The notes under the pieces were generated by a model. It had not been told where the DNA came from. It made no database searches and saw only the letters and a program-made list of their open reading frames with translations. This document shows, piece after piece, positions 34,989 to 43,398 of a stretch of DNA of 59,881 bases. Made by a program: the position numbers and the translations under genes. Source of the stretch: Microterricola pindariensis (GTDB lineage Bacteria > Actinomycetota > Actinomycetes > Actinomycetales > Microbacteriaceae); NCBI RefSeq assembly GCF_002936985.1, contig NZ_MPZN01000020.1, positions 1 through 59,881 on the forward strand, in the 5' to 3' direction. Numbering within the stretch: position 1 is the stretch's first letter; every line of letters begins with the position of its first letter.

Positions 34989-35669
34989 TTAGGCGCGGCG
35001 GGCGCGCACCACGACATCGCGCAGCGAGACCGCCCGGCCGCCCGGGCTCGTCAGCGTGCGGTCGTGCTCCTCGGCCGTTTCGATGATCCAGCCGGCGGAT
35101 GCCAGGCGCTGACGGATGTCGGCGAGGGTGACCGTCGCCTCGGCTGGCGGGTTCTCGCCGTGGCCGCCGTGCTCGTGGGCGGCGGGCTCAGTGCCGTGGC
35201 CGTGCCCGTGGCCCGCGGCGTCGTCGTGCAGGTGCCCAATGATCAACAGCGTGCCGCCGGGCGCGACCCAGCGGGCGATGTGCTCGTAGAAGTCGAGCTG
35301 CGGGATGTTCGGGTGGGCGTAGCTGCTGGTGACCAGCTCGAACGTCCGCTCGGGCTCCCACGCGGTGAGGTCGGCCAGGACCCAGTCCAACGCGTCGGTG
35401 AAGCCCGCGGCATCCGCCCGCGCCGTCGCCCGGGCGAGCGCCGTGTCCGAGATATCGGCGCCGGTGACCTGCCAGCCGTTGGCGGCCAGCCAGACCGCCT
35501 CGGCGCCGGTGCCGCACCCGGCGTCCAGCGCCGTGCCGGGGGTCAGACCGGCAATCTCCGTGGCGAGGTAGGGATGCGGCGGCGTCTCGCCGGTGCCGGT
35601 CGACTCGCTGGCGTGGCTCTCGTCCTGGTGCTTCTGCTCCCAGTACGCCTTGTCGAAGTCGTGCGTCAT
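34989..35669 (-). CDS. Class I SAM-dependent methyltransferase with His-rich loop
   Basis: 226 residues. SAM-binding motif ALDAGCGTGAEAVWLAANGW near residues 47-66 and the acidic VTGADISD follow the usual order; SYAHPNIPQLDFYEHIARWV and GGTLLIIGHLH form the later strands. A loop at about 150-172 is unusually rich in His and Gly (GHGHGHGTEP, then HEHGGHG), which could bind metal. Acceptor unknown. ATG 35669 with GGAGGG immediately upstream. Confidence 0.82.
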   Translation of the reverse strand: MTHDFDKAYWEQKHQDESHASESTGTGETPPHPYLATEIAGLTPGTALDAGCGTGAEAVWLAANGWQVTGADISDTALARATARADAAGFTDALDWVLADLTAWEPERTFELVTSSYAHPNIPQLDFYEHIARWVAPGGTLLIIGHLHDDAAGHGHGHGTEPAAHEHGGHGENPPAEATVTLADIRQRLASAGWIIETAEEHDRTLTSPGGRAVSLRDVVVRARRA

Positions 35670-35746
35670 CCCTCCAGTATCGCTGCCGGCGCCTGCCCGG
35701 TCACCCGCTGCCGCGGGCGGGTGCCCGGGGAGCGGCGCGGCGCGGG

Positions 35747-38700
35747 CTAGGCGGCGGGGACCGGCTCCGGCTCGGCGGCGGGGCCTCCGGCCGCGGCATC
35801 CGCCTCGGCCTTGCGCAGCTTGCGCCTCTCGCGCCCGCCCTCGACGAGCGAGTAGAGCACGGGCAGCACCACGAGCGTCAGCAGGGTCGACGAGACGAGG
35901 CCGCCGATGACGACGATCGCGAGCGGCTGCGAGATGAAGCCGCCGTGGCCGGTGATGCCGAGCGCCATCGGCAGCAGCGCGAAGATCGTGGCCAGCGCGG
36001 TCATCAGGATCGGGCGCAGACGCCGGGAGGCGCCGTGCTCGAGGGCGTCGCGCACACGCATGCCCCGGTCGCGGTACTGGTTCACGAGGTCGACGAGCAC
36101 GATGGCGTTGGTCACGACGATGCCGATCAGCATGAGCACGCCGATCAGCGAGGCGACACCGAGCGGCACACCGGAGATCACCTGCAGCGCGATCGCGCCG
36201 GTCGCCGCGAACGGCACGGACACGAGCAGCAGCAGCGGCTGCAGCAGCGAGCGGAACGTCGCCACCATGACGATGTAGACGATCAGGATCGCCACGAGCA
36301 GCGCCAGGCCGAGCTGCGAGAAGGCGTCGGCCTGGTCGGCCGTGACTCCGCCGATCGACGCCGTCGTGCCGGCCGGGATGTCGGCCGCGTCGACAGCCTG
36401 GGAGACCTCGGCGCTGGCGGTGCCGAGGTCGTCGCTGTTCGGGGTGGCGGTGACGGTCGCGCTGCGCAGTCCCCGCACGGTGGTGATGGATGCCGGCCCC
36501 TCGGCCTGGGCGACGCTCGCCAGCGAGTCCAGGCGCACCGGCCCGGTCACCGTCGGGATCTCGAGCGCGGCCAGCGCCTCGATCGTGCTCGGTGGGTTCG
36601 CCGAGGCGATGTAGATGGTGAGCGTGTTCTCGTCGATCACGATCGAGCCGGCCTGGCGCGGCTGCATCGCCTGGGACACCACGCTGCCGAGCGCAACCTC
36701 GCTGTAGCCGGCCGCGGCCGCCTCGTCGCGGTTGACCTGCACCGCGATGTAGGTGCGCGACTCGGAGAGGTTGGTGCTGGTCTGCGAGACGGCGTCCAGC
36801 TTGCTGAGCGCGGACTCGATGGTGTCCGTCGCCTGCTGGAGGTCGGCCGCGTTGGAGGCGGTGATGTCGACCTCGATGTCGCTGGAGGCGCCGAAGCCGC
36901 TGGAGGCGGCGATGGTCACGTCGCCGACATTCGTCAGCTTGTCGAGCTCGGTGCGCACCTCGGCCTGGATCGCCGCGTTGTCTGCGCCGTCGGCGGTGGT
37001 GATCGAGTAGGTGATGGTGGAGCTGCCGCCGCCGAAGACGGCCCGCAGCCCGGTGCCGCCGCCGATCGAGGTCTGCACGATCTCGACGCCGTCGGTGTCG
37101 CGCAGAACCTGCTCGACCTCGGTCGAGGCGGAGTCGAGCGCGGCCAGGCTGGTGCCGACGGGCAGCTCCTGGCTGACCTGGAAGGTGTTCTGGCCGGAGT
37201 CGCCGAGGAAGTTCGTCTTCATCAGCGGCAGCATCGCGATGGTGCCACCGAGGATGAGCACGGCCACCAGCAGGGTGGCGACGCCGTGGTTCAGGGTCCA
37301 GCGAATGATGGGCAGGTAGCCCTTCTGCAGGCGGGAGGGGTGCTCCAGCTCGTCGATGCCGGTCTCCTCGGCAAGCGCCTCGGTCGAGGTGCCCGCGTGC
37401 TTGTGCGCCTCGGAGGGCTTGAGCAGCCAGTAGGCGAGCACCGGCACGATGGTGAGGGAGACGAGCAGGGAGGCGAGCAGCGCGATCGTCACGGTGAGCG
37501 AGAACGGCCGGAACAGCTCGCCGGTGACGCCCTCGACGAGCGCGATCGGCACGAACACGGCCACCGTGGTGATGGTCGACGCGGTGATGGCGCCGGCCAC
37601 CTCCTTGACGGCCCTGACGATGGTCGTGGCCTTGTCCGGCCCGGCGACGAGGTGCCGCTTGATGTTCTCGATGACAACGATGGAGTCGTCGACGACGCGC
37701 CCGATCGCGATGGTGAGCGCGCCGAGGGTGAGGATGTTGAGGGTGTAGTCGGCGGCCTGCAGCCCGATGAAGGTGATCATCACCGAGGTCGGGATGGAGA
37801 TCGCGGTGACCAAGGTGGCCCGCACCGAGAGCAGGAACAGCAGGATGACGAGCACGGCGAAGACGAGGCCGAGCGCGCCCTCGACGGCGAGCGACTCGAT
37901 CGACTGCTCGATGAACGGCGCCTGGTCGAAGACGACCGTGAAGGTGGCTCCGGGGTTCGTGGTGTCCAGCGAGCTCTGCAGCGACGGCAGCAGGTCGCGC
38001 ACGGCGTTGGACACGTCGACGGTGTTGGCCGCGGGGAGCTTGGTGATCGCGATGGTCAGCGCCGGCTGGCCGTCGACGCGGGAGATGCTCGTGGCCGGGT
38101 TGTCCTCGAGGGCGACGGACGCCACGTCGGCGATCGTCGTGGGCAGCGGGGTGCGCGCGGCCTGGGCGGCGGCCTGAGCCTGCGTCTGGGTCTGGGCCTG
38201 CGCCTGCGCCTGCGCTCCTGCGTCGCCGCCGAGCGCGCCGCTGCCGGCATCCGGGAACGCATCGGCGTCGACCGGGGCGGCCTGGGTCGCGCCCAGCACG
38301 GGCAGCGCGGCGAGCTCGTCGAGGGTCGTGATGCGCGTGCCGGTCTGCACGGAGAAGGTCTTGTCGTCCTCGGTGATGGTGCCGCCGGGCAGCAGCACGC
38401 CGTTCTGCGAGAGGGCGTCGGTGATGGCGGTGACCGAGATGCCGCGGGCGGTGAGCTCGGCCGGGTTCGGCGTGATGGTGACCCGCTGGCCGACCTTGCC
38501 GACGATGCTCGCCTCGCGCACGCCGTCGATGTCCTGCAGCTCGCCCAGGGTGGTGCGGGAGATCTCGTCGGAGAGGGCGCTGACGTCATCCGAGCCGGTG
38601 ACGGCCACCTGGATGACGGGGAAGTCGTCGAGGCTGAGCGCGAGCACCTGCGGCTCGGCGCCGGAGGGCAGCTGGCTGGAGATGCGGTTGATCGCGCTGA

Positions 38701-39028
38701 GCAACTTCTGCTCGGCGAAGGCCATGTCGGTGCCGTAGGTGAAGGAGGCGCTGACGATGGAGACGCCCGTCTCGCTGGTGGTCGACGTGGACTCCAGGCC
38801 GGTGACCCCCTGAATCGCGGTCTCGATCGGCGTGGACACGTCGGTGTTCACCACGTCGGGCGATGCGCCGGGGTACGTCGTCATGATCGCCAGCTGCGGG
38901 AAGGCGATCGACGGCGCGAGCTCCTGCTTGAGGCTGGTGAGGGCGAGACCGCCGAAGATCATCACGACCACCGTGGTCAGTGCGATCAGCGCGCGGTTCT
39001 TCATGGAGAGCGCAGCGAGAAGGTGCAT
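35747..39028 (-). CDS. RND-family (HAE1/AcrB-like) efflux permease
   Basis: 1093 residues, full length for an RND pump. Twelve membrane segments in the 1 + 5 + 1 + 5 layout can be seen, with two large extracytoplasmic loops. The proton-relay motif GRVVDDSIVVIENIKRH in the fourth helix carries the Asp pair. An insert of alternating Ala and Gln (about residues 270-290) is present in the first loop. ATG 39028 is used; an ATG 24 bases later (39004) is the alternative. There is no periplasmic adaptor gene adjacent, usual for Gram-positive HAE1-type pumps such as SwrC. Export of lipophilic compounds is likely. Confidence 0.88.
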   Translation of the reverse strand: MHLLAALSMKNRALIALTTVVVMIFGGLALTSLKQELAPSIAFPQLAIMTTYPGASPDVVNTDVSTPIETAIQGVTGLESTSTTSETGVSIVSASFTYGTDMAFAEQKLLSAINRISSQLPSGAEPQVLALSLDDFPVIQVAVTGSDDVSALSDEISRTTLGELQDIDGVREASIVGKVGQRVTITPNPAELTARGISVTAITDALSQNGVLLPGGTITEDDKTFSVQTGTRITTLDELAALPVLGATQAAPVDADAFPDAGSGALGGDAGAQAQAQAQTQTQAQAAAQAARTPLPTTIADVASVALEDNPATSISRVDGQPALTIAITKLPAANTVDVSNAVRDLLPSLQSSLDTTNPGATFTVVFDQAPFIEQSIESLAVEGALGLVFAVLVILLFLLSVRATLVTAISIPTSVMITFIGLQAADYTLNILTLGALTIAIGRVVDDSIVVIENIKRHLVAGPDKATTIVRAVKEVAGAITASTITTVAVFVPIALVEGVTGELFRPFSLTVTIALLASLLVSLTIVPVLAYWLLKPSEAHKHAGTSTEALAEETGIDELEHPSRLQKGYLPIIRWTLNHGVATLLVAVLILGGTIAMLPLMKTNFLGDSGQNTFQVSQELPVGTSLAALDSASTEVEQVLRDTDGVEIVQTSIGGGTGLRAVFGGGSSTITYSITTADGADNAAIQAEVRTELDKLTNVGDVTIAASSGFGASSDIEVDITASNAADLQQATDTIESALSKLDAVSQTSTNLSESRTYIAVQVNRDEAAAAGYSEVALGSVVSQAMQPRQAGSIVIDENTLTIYIASANPPSTIEALAALEIPTVTGPVRLDSLASVAQAEGPASITTVRGLRSATVTATPNSDDLGTASAEVSQAVDAADIPAGTTASIGGVTADQADAFSQLGLALLVAILIVYIVMVATFRSLLQPLLLLVSVPFAATGAIALQVISGVPLGVASLIGVLMLIGIVVTNAIVLVDLVNQYRDRGMRVRDALEHGASRRLRPILMTALATIFALLPMALGITGHGGFISQPLAIVVIGGLVSSTLLTLVVLPVLYSLVEGGRERRKLRKAEADAAAGGPAAEPEPVPAA

Positions 39029-39103
39029 TGCGCCATTCTTGCAGGGCGCGGCAGGCGCGGCGTCATCCGCTGGATGGTGTTGTTCGGCCGGGGCTTTCGC
39101 GCG

Positions 39104-40576
39104 TTAGACGACGTCGGCGAGGTAGCCGGCATCCGGCACCGGATGCCGCAGCAGCGAGCCCCAGGCGAGGCCGAGCGCGTCGACGGCCCGCGTCGTCTCC
39201 TCCGCCGAGTAGCTGATCGGCAGCCGGAGGAAGCGCTCGAACGCACCGTCGATGCCGAAGCGCGGCCCGGCGGCGATGAGCAGCCCGTGGTTGCGGGCGG
39301 CGAGGGCGAGCTGCGAGCTGACCGGGGAGCCGAGGTTGACCCAGGTGGCCAGGCCGCCGTGCACGTGCGGCACGGTCCACTGCGGGAACCGCTCGGCGAG
39401 CAGCTGCTCGAGGTGGTCGCGTCCCGCGCGGAGCTGGGCGCTGCGCAACGCGAGGATGCGCGGCATGTCCGGCAGCAGCTCGGTCGCGATGAGCTGCTCC
39501 AGGATCGGGGTGCCCAGGTCGCCCGGCGCGCGCAGCCCGATGAGCTTGCGGATCAGCGGCTTCTCGGCGCGGATCCAGCCGATGCGGATGCCGCCCCACA
39601 CCGTCTTGCCGAGCGAGCCGACGAGCACGGCGTCGCCGTAGGCGGCCATCGGCAGCGCGGCGTCCGGCCGGTCGATGTCGAGTTCGGCCGTGGTCTCATC
39701 GGCCACGATGACGGTGCCCTGCTTGGCGGCGGCGGCCAGGATCCGCTCCCGCTGGACGGCGTCGAGGGAGCGCCCGGTCGGGTTGTGGAAGTCGGGCATG
39801 AGGTAGCCCATGGCGGGGTTGGACTGCCGGATCGCCTGCTCGAAGCCGGCGGTCTCGACGCCGCGCTCGCCGGCATCCGGTCTCGGAGAATGCGGCGTGG
39901 CGCTCACCGGCACCAGCCGCGCGCCGGCCGCCCGCAGCGCCTCGTAGGCGTGCGGGTAGGTCGGCTGCTCGATCAGGGCGCGGTCGCCGCGGCCGATGAG
40001 CGCCCGGGAGAGCAGGGCGATGGCGTGCTGGGCGCCGATCGTGACCATGATCTGCTCTGGCCGGGTGGGCAGCCCGCGTGCGGAGTAGCGCTCGGCGATG
40101 GCGGCGCGCAGCTCGGGGATGCCGACGGGGTCGTAGCCTGCGTCGCCGAGGTGGCGCGGCAGCTCGTCGACGGCGCGGCGGCTCGCGTCGGTGAGCCAGG
40201 GCAGCGCAGGCATGGCCGCCTTGCTGAGGTCGAGGTAGCCGCCGTCGCCGGGAACGGAGAGCATGCCGGGGCTGCCGTTCAGGCAGGTGATGCTGCCGGA
40301 GCCACGCACGCTCTGCAGGAACCCGAGCTCGCGCAGCTGCCGGTAGGCGGCGGTGACGGTGGTGCGGCTGAGCTCGAGGTGCTCGGCGAGCTCGCGCTCG
40401 GCGGGCAGCCGGGTCTCGACGGGGATGCGGCCGTCGATGACGAGCAGGCGGATGCGGTCGGCGAGCGCGCCGTAGGCGGGGCCGGCATCCCGCCACTCGC
40501 CGAGCAGCGGGGCCAGGGCTCGGGCGCTGAGGGTGCGCGCGCCGCTGCTGAGCACGGTGGACAAGGCGGTAACCAT
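39104..40576 (-). CDS. MocR/PdxR-type GntR regulator with aminotransferase-like domain (YczR-like)
   Basis: 490 residues. The winged helix (residues 30-95) has LPAERELAEHLELSRTTVTA and a wing ending in VRGSGSI. The rest is a fold-type I aminotransferase domain with PDFHNPTGRSL, VIVADETTAELD and the PLP-binding lysine in VGSLGKTVWGGIRIGW. Such proteins use PLP or an adduct as effector instead of catalysing transamination. The gene is divergent from the YczE-type membrane protein gene with only 43 bases between start codons, a conserved pairing known as YczR-YczE. Confidence 0.88.
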   Translation of the reverse strand: MVTALSTVLSSGARTLSARALAPLLGEWRDAGPAYGALADRIRLLVIDGRIPVETRLPAERELAEHLELSRTTVTAAYRQLRELGFLQSVRGSGSITCLNGSPGMLSVPGDGGYLDLSKAAMPALPWLTDASRRAVDELPRHLGDAGYDPVGIPELRAAIAERYSARGLPTRPEQIMVTIGAQHAIALLSRALIGRGDRALIEQPTYPHAYEALRAAGARLVPVSATPHSPRPDAGERGVETAGFEQAIRQSNPAMGYLMPDFHNPTGRSLDAVQRERILAAAAKQGTVIVADETTAELDIDRPDAALPMAAYGDAVLVGSLGKTVWGGIRIGWIRAEKPLIRKLIGLRAPGDLGTPILEQLIATELLPDMPRILALRSAQLRAGRDHLEQLLAERFPQWTVPHVHGGLATWVNLGSPVSSQLALAARNHGLLIAAGPRFGIDGAFERFLRLPISYSAEETTRAVDALGLAWGSLLRHPVPDAGYLADVV

Positions 40577-40640
40577 GAGGCCACTTTAGGCGAATTGGCT
40601 ATTGGAGGGAAGGCCACTTATGCAATTGGATTGCAAGGTG
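40577..40640. promoter_or_regulatory. Direct repeats between mocR-type and yczE-type genes
   Basis: AGGCCACTT occurs at 40578-40586 and again at 40611-40619, 33 bases apart (about three helical turns), and AATTGG occurs at 40593-40598 and 40624-40629. MocR regulators bind direct repeats, so these are the likely operator halves; the second copies reach into the yczE-type coding start. Confidence 0.6.
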
Positions 40641-41300
40641 GCTTCTTCGACTCAACCCCTGACCCCCGTGACCGGCCGGCTTCCGCTGCGCTTCGCCCAG
40701 CTGCTCGTCGGTCTGTTCCTCTACGGGATCGGGATCGCGCTCATCGTGCGCGGCGAGATCGGCGCCGCCCCCTGGGACGTGCTGACGCAGGGCATCGCGA
40801 AGCACACCGGCCTGAGCTTCGGCCTCATCACGGTGCTGACCAGCGCCGTCGTGCTGTTGGTCTGGATCCCGTTGCGGCAGAAGCCCGGCATCGGCACGGT
40901 GCTGAACGCCCTCCTCGTCGGCCCCGCAGCCGACATCGGCCTGGCGCTGATCCCGACCGGGCTCGACCTCTGGGTGCGCATCCTGCTGTTCGTGGCCGGG
41001 CTGCTCGTGCTGGCGGTCGCGACCGGGCTGTACATCGGCGCGCACTTCGGCCCCGGCCCGCGTGACGGGCTGATGACCGGGCTGAACGCCCGCACCGGCT
41101 GGGCGATCTGGAAGGTGCGCACCGGCATCGAGCTGACGGTCGTCACGCTCGGCTGGATCCTCGGCGGCAACGTCGGGCTCGGCACGGCCGCGTTCGCCGT
41201 GCTCGTCGGCCCGCTCTGCCAGTGGGCCATCCCGTTCTTCGCCATCAAGCCGCGGGCCACGGATGCCGCGGCGCCCGCGCTCGACCCGGCAGCGGGTTAG
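40620..41300 (+). CDS. YczE/YitT-type integral membrane protein
   Basis: 226 residues with five to six hydrophobic segments. The family pattern GIGIALIVRGEIGAAPWDVL (residues 37-56) and later GPGPRDGLMTGL are the YczE (COG2364) signatures. ATG 40620 is preceded by GGAGGG at a good distance; a TTG 18 bases earlier is less likely. The function of the family is unknown, though the constant partnership with a PLP-sensing regulator hints at transport of a vitamin B6-related or amino compound. Confidence 0.85.
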   Translation: MQLDCKVASSTQPLTPVTGRLPLRFAQLLVGLFLYGIGIALIVRGEIGAAPWDVLTQGIAKHTGLSFGLITVLTSAVVLLVWIPLRQKPGIGTVLNALLVGPAADIGLALIPTGLDLWVRILLFVAGLLVLAVATGLYIGAHFGPGPRDGLMTGLNARTGWAIWKVRTGIELTVVTLGWILGGNVGLGTAAFAVLVGPLCQWAIPFFAIKPRATDAAAPALDPAAG

Positions 41301-41354
41301 CGGAATCCGGGGCTCTGCCCCCGGAATCCAACGCACAGAAAGGAACCACTCGTC

Positions 41355-41483
41355 ATGATTCTCCTCATGATCGCACTCGCACTCCTCGCCGCCTGGGCCG
41401 TCATCGCGGCGGTGGTGACCGCCGCTCGCGACGGCTACCGCGCAGTGCCCGACCGGCACCCGGAGCTTCGCGTAGCCCGCTAG
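41355..41483 (+). CDS. Small single-pass membrane protein (42 residues)
   Basis: ATG at 41355 preceded by AAAGGAA at a normal spacing. The product starts MILLMIALALLAAWAVIAAV, a single membrane helix, and ends with a charged tail containing RDGYRAVPDRHPELR. The gene lies 54 bases after the YczE-type gene on the same strand and its stop overlaps the stop of the convergent acetyltransferase gene. The good ribosome-binding site and clean helix support a real gene; function unknown. Confidence 0.65.
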   Translation: MILLMIALALLAAWAVIAAVVTAARDGYRAVPDRHPELRVAR

Positions 41484-42046
41484 CGCCGCGTGGCCGTGAG
41501 CAGCGAGTACATGTACATGTCTCGCGGCGTCCCATCCACGATCTGCCACGAGCGCATCAGGCCCTCGCGCACGAAGCCGGCGCGCTCAGCGGTGCGCCAG
41601 GATGCCTCGTTCCACGGTTCGACGTAGAGCTCGAGGCGGTTCAGCTGGGGCAGCGTGCACGCCCAGTCACGGAGCACCGCGAGGGCGGCGGCGGCATGGC
41701 CGCGTCCGCGCGCTGAGGGACGGAGCCAGTAGCCGATGCTGGCGCGCCCGTGGCGCTCGTCGCGCAGCCAGAGGCCGATCTGCCCGATGGCCACGTCGTC
41801 GGCATCCGCGATGGCGAAGGAGTAGCCCGCACGTTGGCGCAGCCGATCATGCTGCCGTCGTATGAAGGCCAGCGCCTGCTCCTCGTCGGCGCCTGCGGGC
41901 ACCGTGGTCATCAGCGGGATCAGTGGATCGCGGCCGGCGTCTCGGATGGCATCGACGTCGTCGCTCTGAAACGCCCGCAGGCTGAGAGCTGCGCCTTCGA
42001 GGCGCGGCAGGATGAGCGGCACGTCGGGCTGGTCGGGGCGGCTCAC
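41480..42046 (-). CDS. GNAT-family N-acetyltransferase (RimJ/RimL type)
   Basis: 188 residues from the GTG at 42044-42046. The fold starts LSLRAFQSDDVDAIRDAGRD; the acetyl-CoA loop is YWLRPSARGRGHAAAALAVL near 100-120, followed by LELYVEPWNEASWRTAERAGF, typical of the RimJ/RimL branch that acetylates N-termini or small amines. A GTG seven codons earlier (42065-42067) is also open, and neither has a clear ribosome-binding site, so the exact start is uncertain. Confidence 0.82.
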   Translation of the reverse strand: MSRPDQPDVPLILPRLEGAALSLRAFQSDDVDAIRDAGRDPLIPLMTTVPAGADEEQALAFIRRQHDRLRQRAGYSFAIADADDVAIGQIGLWLRDERHGRASIGYWLRPSARGRGHAAAALAVLRDWACTLPQLNRLELYVEPWNEASWRTAERAGFVREGLMRSWQIVDGTPRDMYMYSLLTATRR

Positions 42047-42260
42047 AGGACCATAGTGGCACGGCACCGGCCACGTGCCCGGTGCCCGCGGGGTTCTGCG
42101 GGAACGGCAGACAAAAGACTCAGGACCAGCCGCCCGGTACGTCGTCTGCGAGGCCAGTGGCGCCGTGGTCCCGAGTTTTCGTGGGGCCGACCGCAGCTCC
42201 CCGCTGCGTTGGCTTCGGCCGCAGGCTCCCGCACGCAGACGGGAAGGGCGCCCCTCCCCG

Positions 42261-42465
42261 CTGGTCGAGTAGGCCCGCTAGGGCCGTATCGAGACCCGGT
42301 ATCCAACCCGAAACCGTGCCACGCCCGAGGTCTCGATACGCTCGTTCCTCGCTACTCGACCAGCGGAGGGTGCAGCATCCAGCCCGAAACCGTGCCACGC
42401 ACGAGGTCTCGATACGCTCGTTCCTCGCTACTCGACCAACGGAGTCTCGACAGGCTCGACCCGCG
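42261..42465. repeat. Dispersed palindromic repeat cluster in a 430-base gap
   Basis: The gap 42047-42476 has no gene. Two direct copies of a 56-base unit lie at 42307-42362 and 42383-42438; each contains GAGGTCTCGATACGCTCG then TTCCTCGCTACTCGACCA. An inverted relative starting CTGGTCGAGTAGGCCCGC is at 42261-42296, so the set can fold into large hairpins. A tail TCTCGACAGGCTCGACCCGC ends the cluster. The same family recurs at 50440-50583. The left part of the gap (42068-42260) shows nothing I recognise. Confidence 0.8.
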
Positions 42466-42476
42466 GGGAGACGCGG

Positions 42477-43223
42477 CTAGTTGCCGGCGTCCAGCGGCTG
42501 GACCGTGATGGAGCCGTTCGAGGTGCCGAGCTCAAGCAGGAACGCGCCGTTCGGATCGGTGGGGATGTTGATGTTCCTGGAGCCGAGCGACGTCTCGGCC
42601 TCGACCTGGAACGAGCCGCTCGGCACGTGCACCGTGATGGAGCCGTTGGAGGTGTTCGCGCGCACGTTCTGCGCCTTCTCGAGTTCCAGCTCGATCGAGC
42701 CGTTCGAGGTCTTGACCCGGATGCCCGAGCCGTTCAGCTCGCTGCCCTCGATCCGCCCGTTGCTGGTGGAGGCCTCCACCTTGCCTGCCACCTCCTCGAG
42801 CGAGATGCGGCCGTTGCTGGTCGCCACGTCGACGTCGTTCACGCCCTCCAACTCGATGGCCCCGTTCTCCGTGACCCCACTCACGTCGACGCCGATGGGC
42901 AGCTCGACCGTGTAGTCGATGCTGCAGCGGTTGCCGCACCCGCTCAGCAGCAGCTCGCCGCCGCCGACCTCGTACGTCGCGCCGAACTCTCGCTTGTTGC
43001 CCCAGTAGTTGATCTCGCGCTCGATGCGGATGTCGGTGGCTCCCGCCACGCCGTGCACCGAGATGCTGCCGCTGCTCGCCTCGAAGTGGATCGTGCTGAC
43101 CGAGTCGGTGAGCGTCGCGGTGTCCGTCGTCTTGTGGGCCGGCAGCAGGGAGCATCCGCTCAGGACCAGCGCCGCAATGGCGATGCCGGCCGCGGCCGTG
43201 ACTGCTCGAACTGTGGTGCGCAT
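42477..43223 (-). CDS. DUF4097-type beta-strand repeat lipoprotein
   Basis: 248 residues. Signal peptide with lipobox LSGC near residue 24, so the protein is anchored outside the membrane. After that the chain is a regular series of short beta strands built around TSNGSI and TSNGRI motifs (at least five copies between residues 135 and 245), the DUF4097 adhesin-like pattern, predicting a beta solenoid. A Cys pair (SGCGNRCS) may form a disulphide. ATG at 43223 with GAGGAG. It is 175 bases downstream of the TipA-like regulator on the same strand. No function is established. Confidence 0.82.
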   Translation of the reverse strand: MRTTVRAVTAAAGIAIAALVLSGCSLLPAHKTTDTATLTDSVSTIHFEASSGSISVHGVAGATDIRIEREINYWGNKREFGATYEVGGGELLLSGCGNRCSIDYTVELPIGVDVSGVTENGAIELEGVNDVDVATSNGRISLEEVAGKVEASTSNGRIEGSELNGSGIRVKTSNGSIELELEKAQNVRANTSNGSITVHVPSGSFQVEAETSLGSRNINIPTDPNGAFLLELGTSNGSITVQPLDAGN

Positions 43224-43336
43224 GATCGTTCTCCTCTGTGGCGGCGTCCCATGCGGGCGCCGCGGTCCGTCGTGTGCAACGTTACGCGGGCGGCGCGGAA
43301 CCGTCACGGGGGCAATCCCCCGGAGCCGACGGGGTG

Positions 43337-43371
43337 GTGGCCTCGGTCGCACGCTCCCTCGAGCCAGCGGG
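43337..43371. repeat. Single copy related to the 54-bp tandem repeat
   Basis: CCTCGGTCGCACGCTCCCTC followed by GAGCCAGCGGG, nearly identical to the core of the tandem units at 50591-50752. It lies between the lipoprotein and TipA-like genes. Confidence 0.6.
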
Positions 43372-43398
43372 TGGGCGCGACCGGGCTCAACCGGGCGG

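Noticed and set aside
35945-41065. 1706-residue open frame on the plus strand over the RND and MocR genes
   Set aside because: High-GC DNA leaves the complementary frame free of stops. The translation is His/Asp/Gly/Arg rich with no recognised domain, and both minus-strand genes under it are certain.
42068-42260. tRNA or small RNA gene in the long gap
   Set aside because: No cloverleaf arms, no CCA end and no GTTC T-loop pattern could be found.
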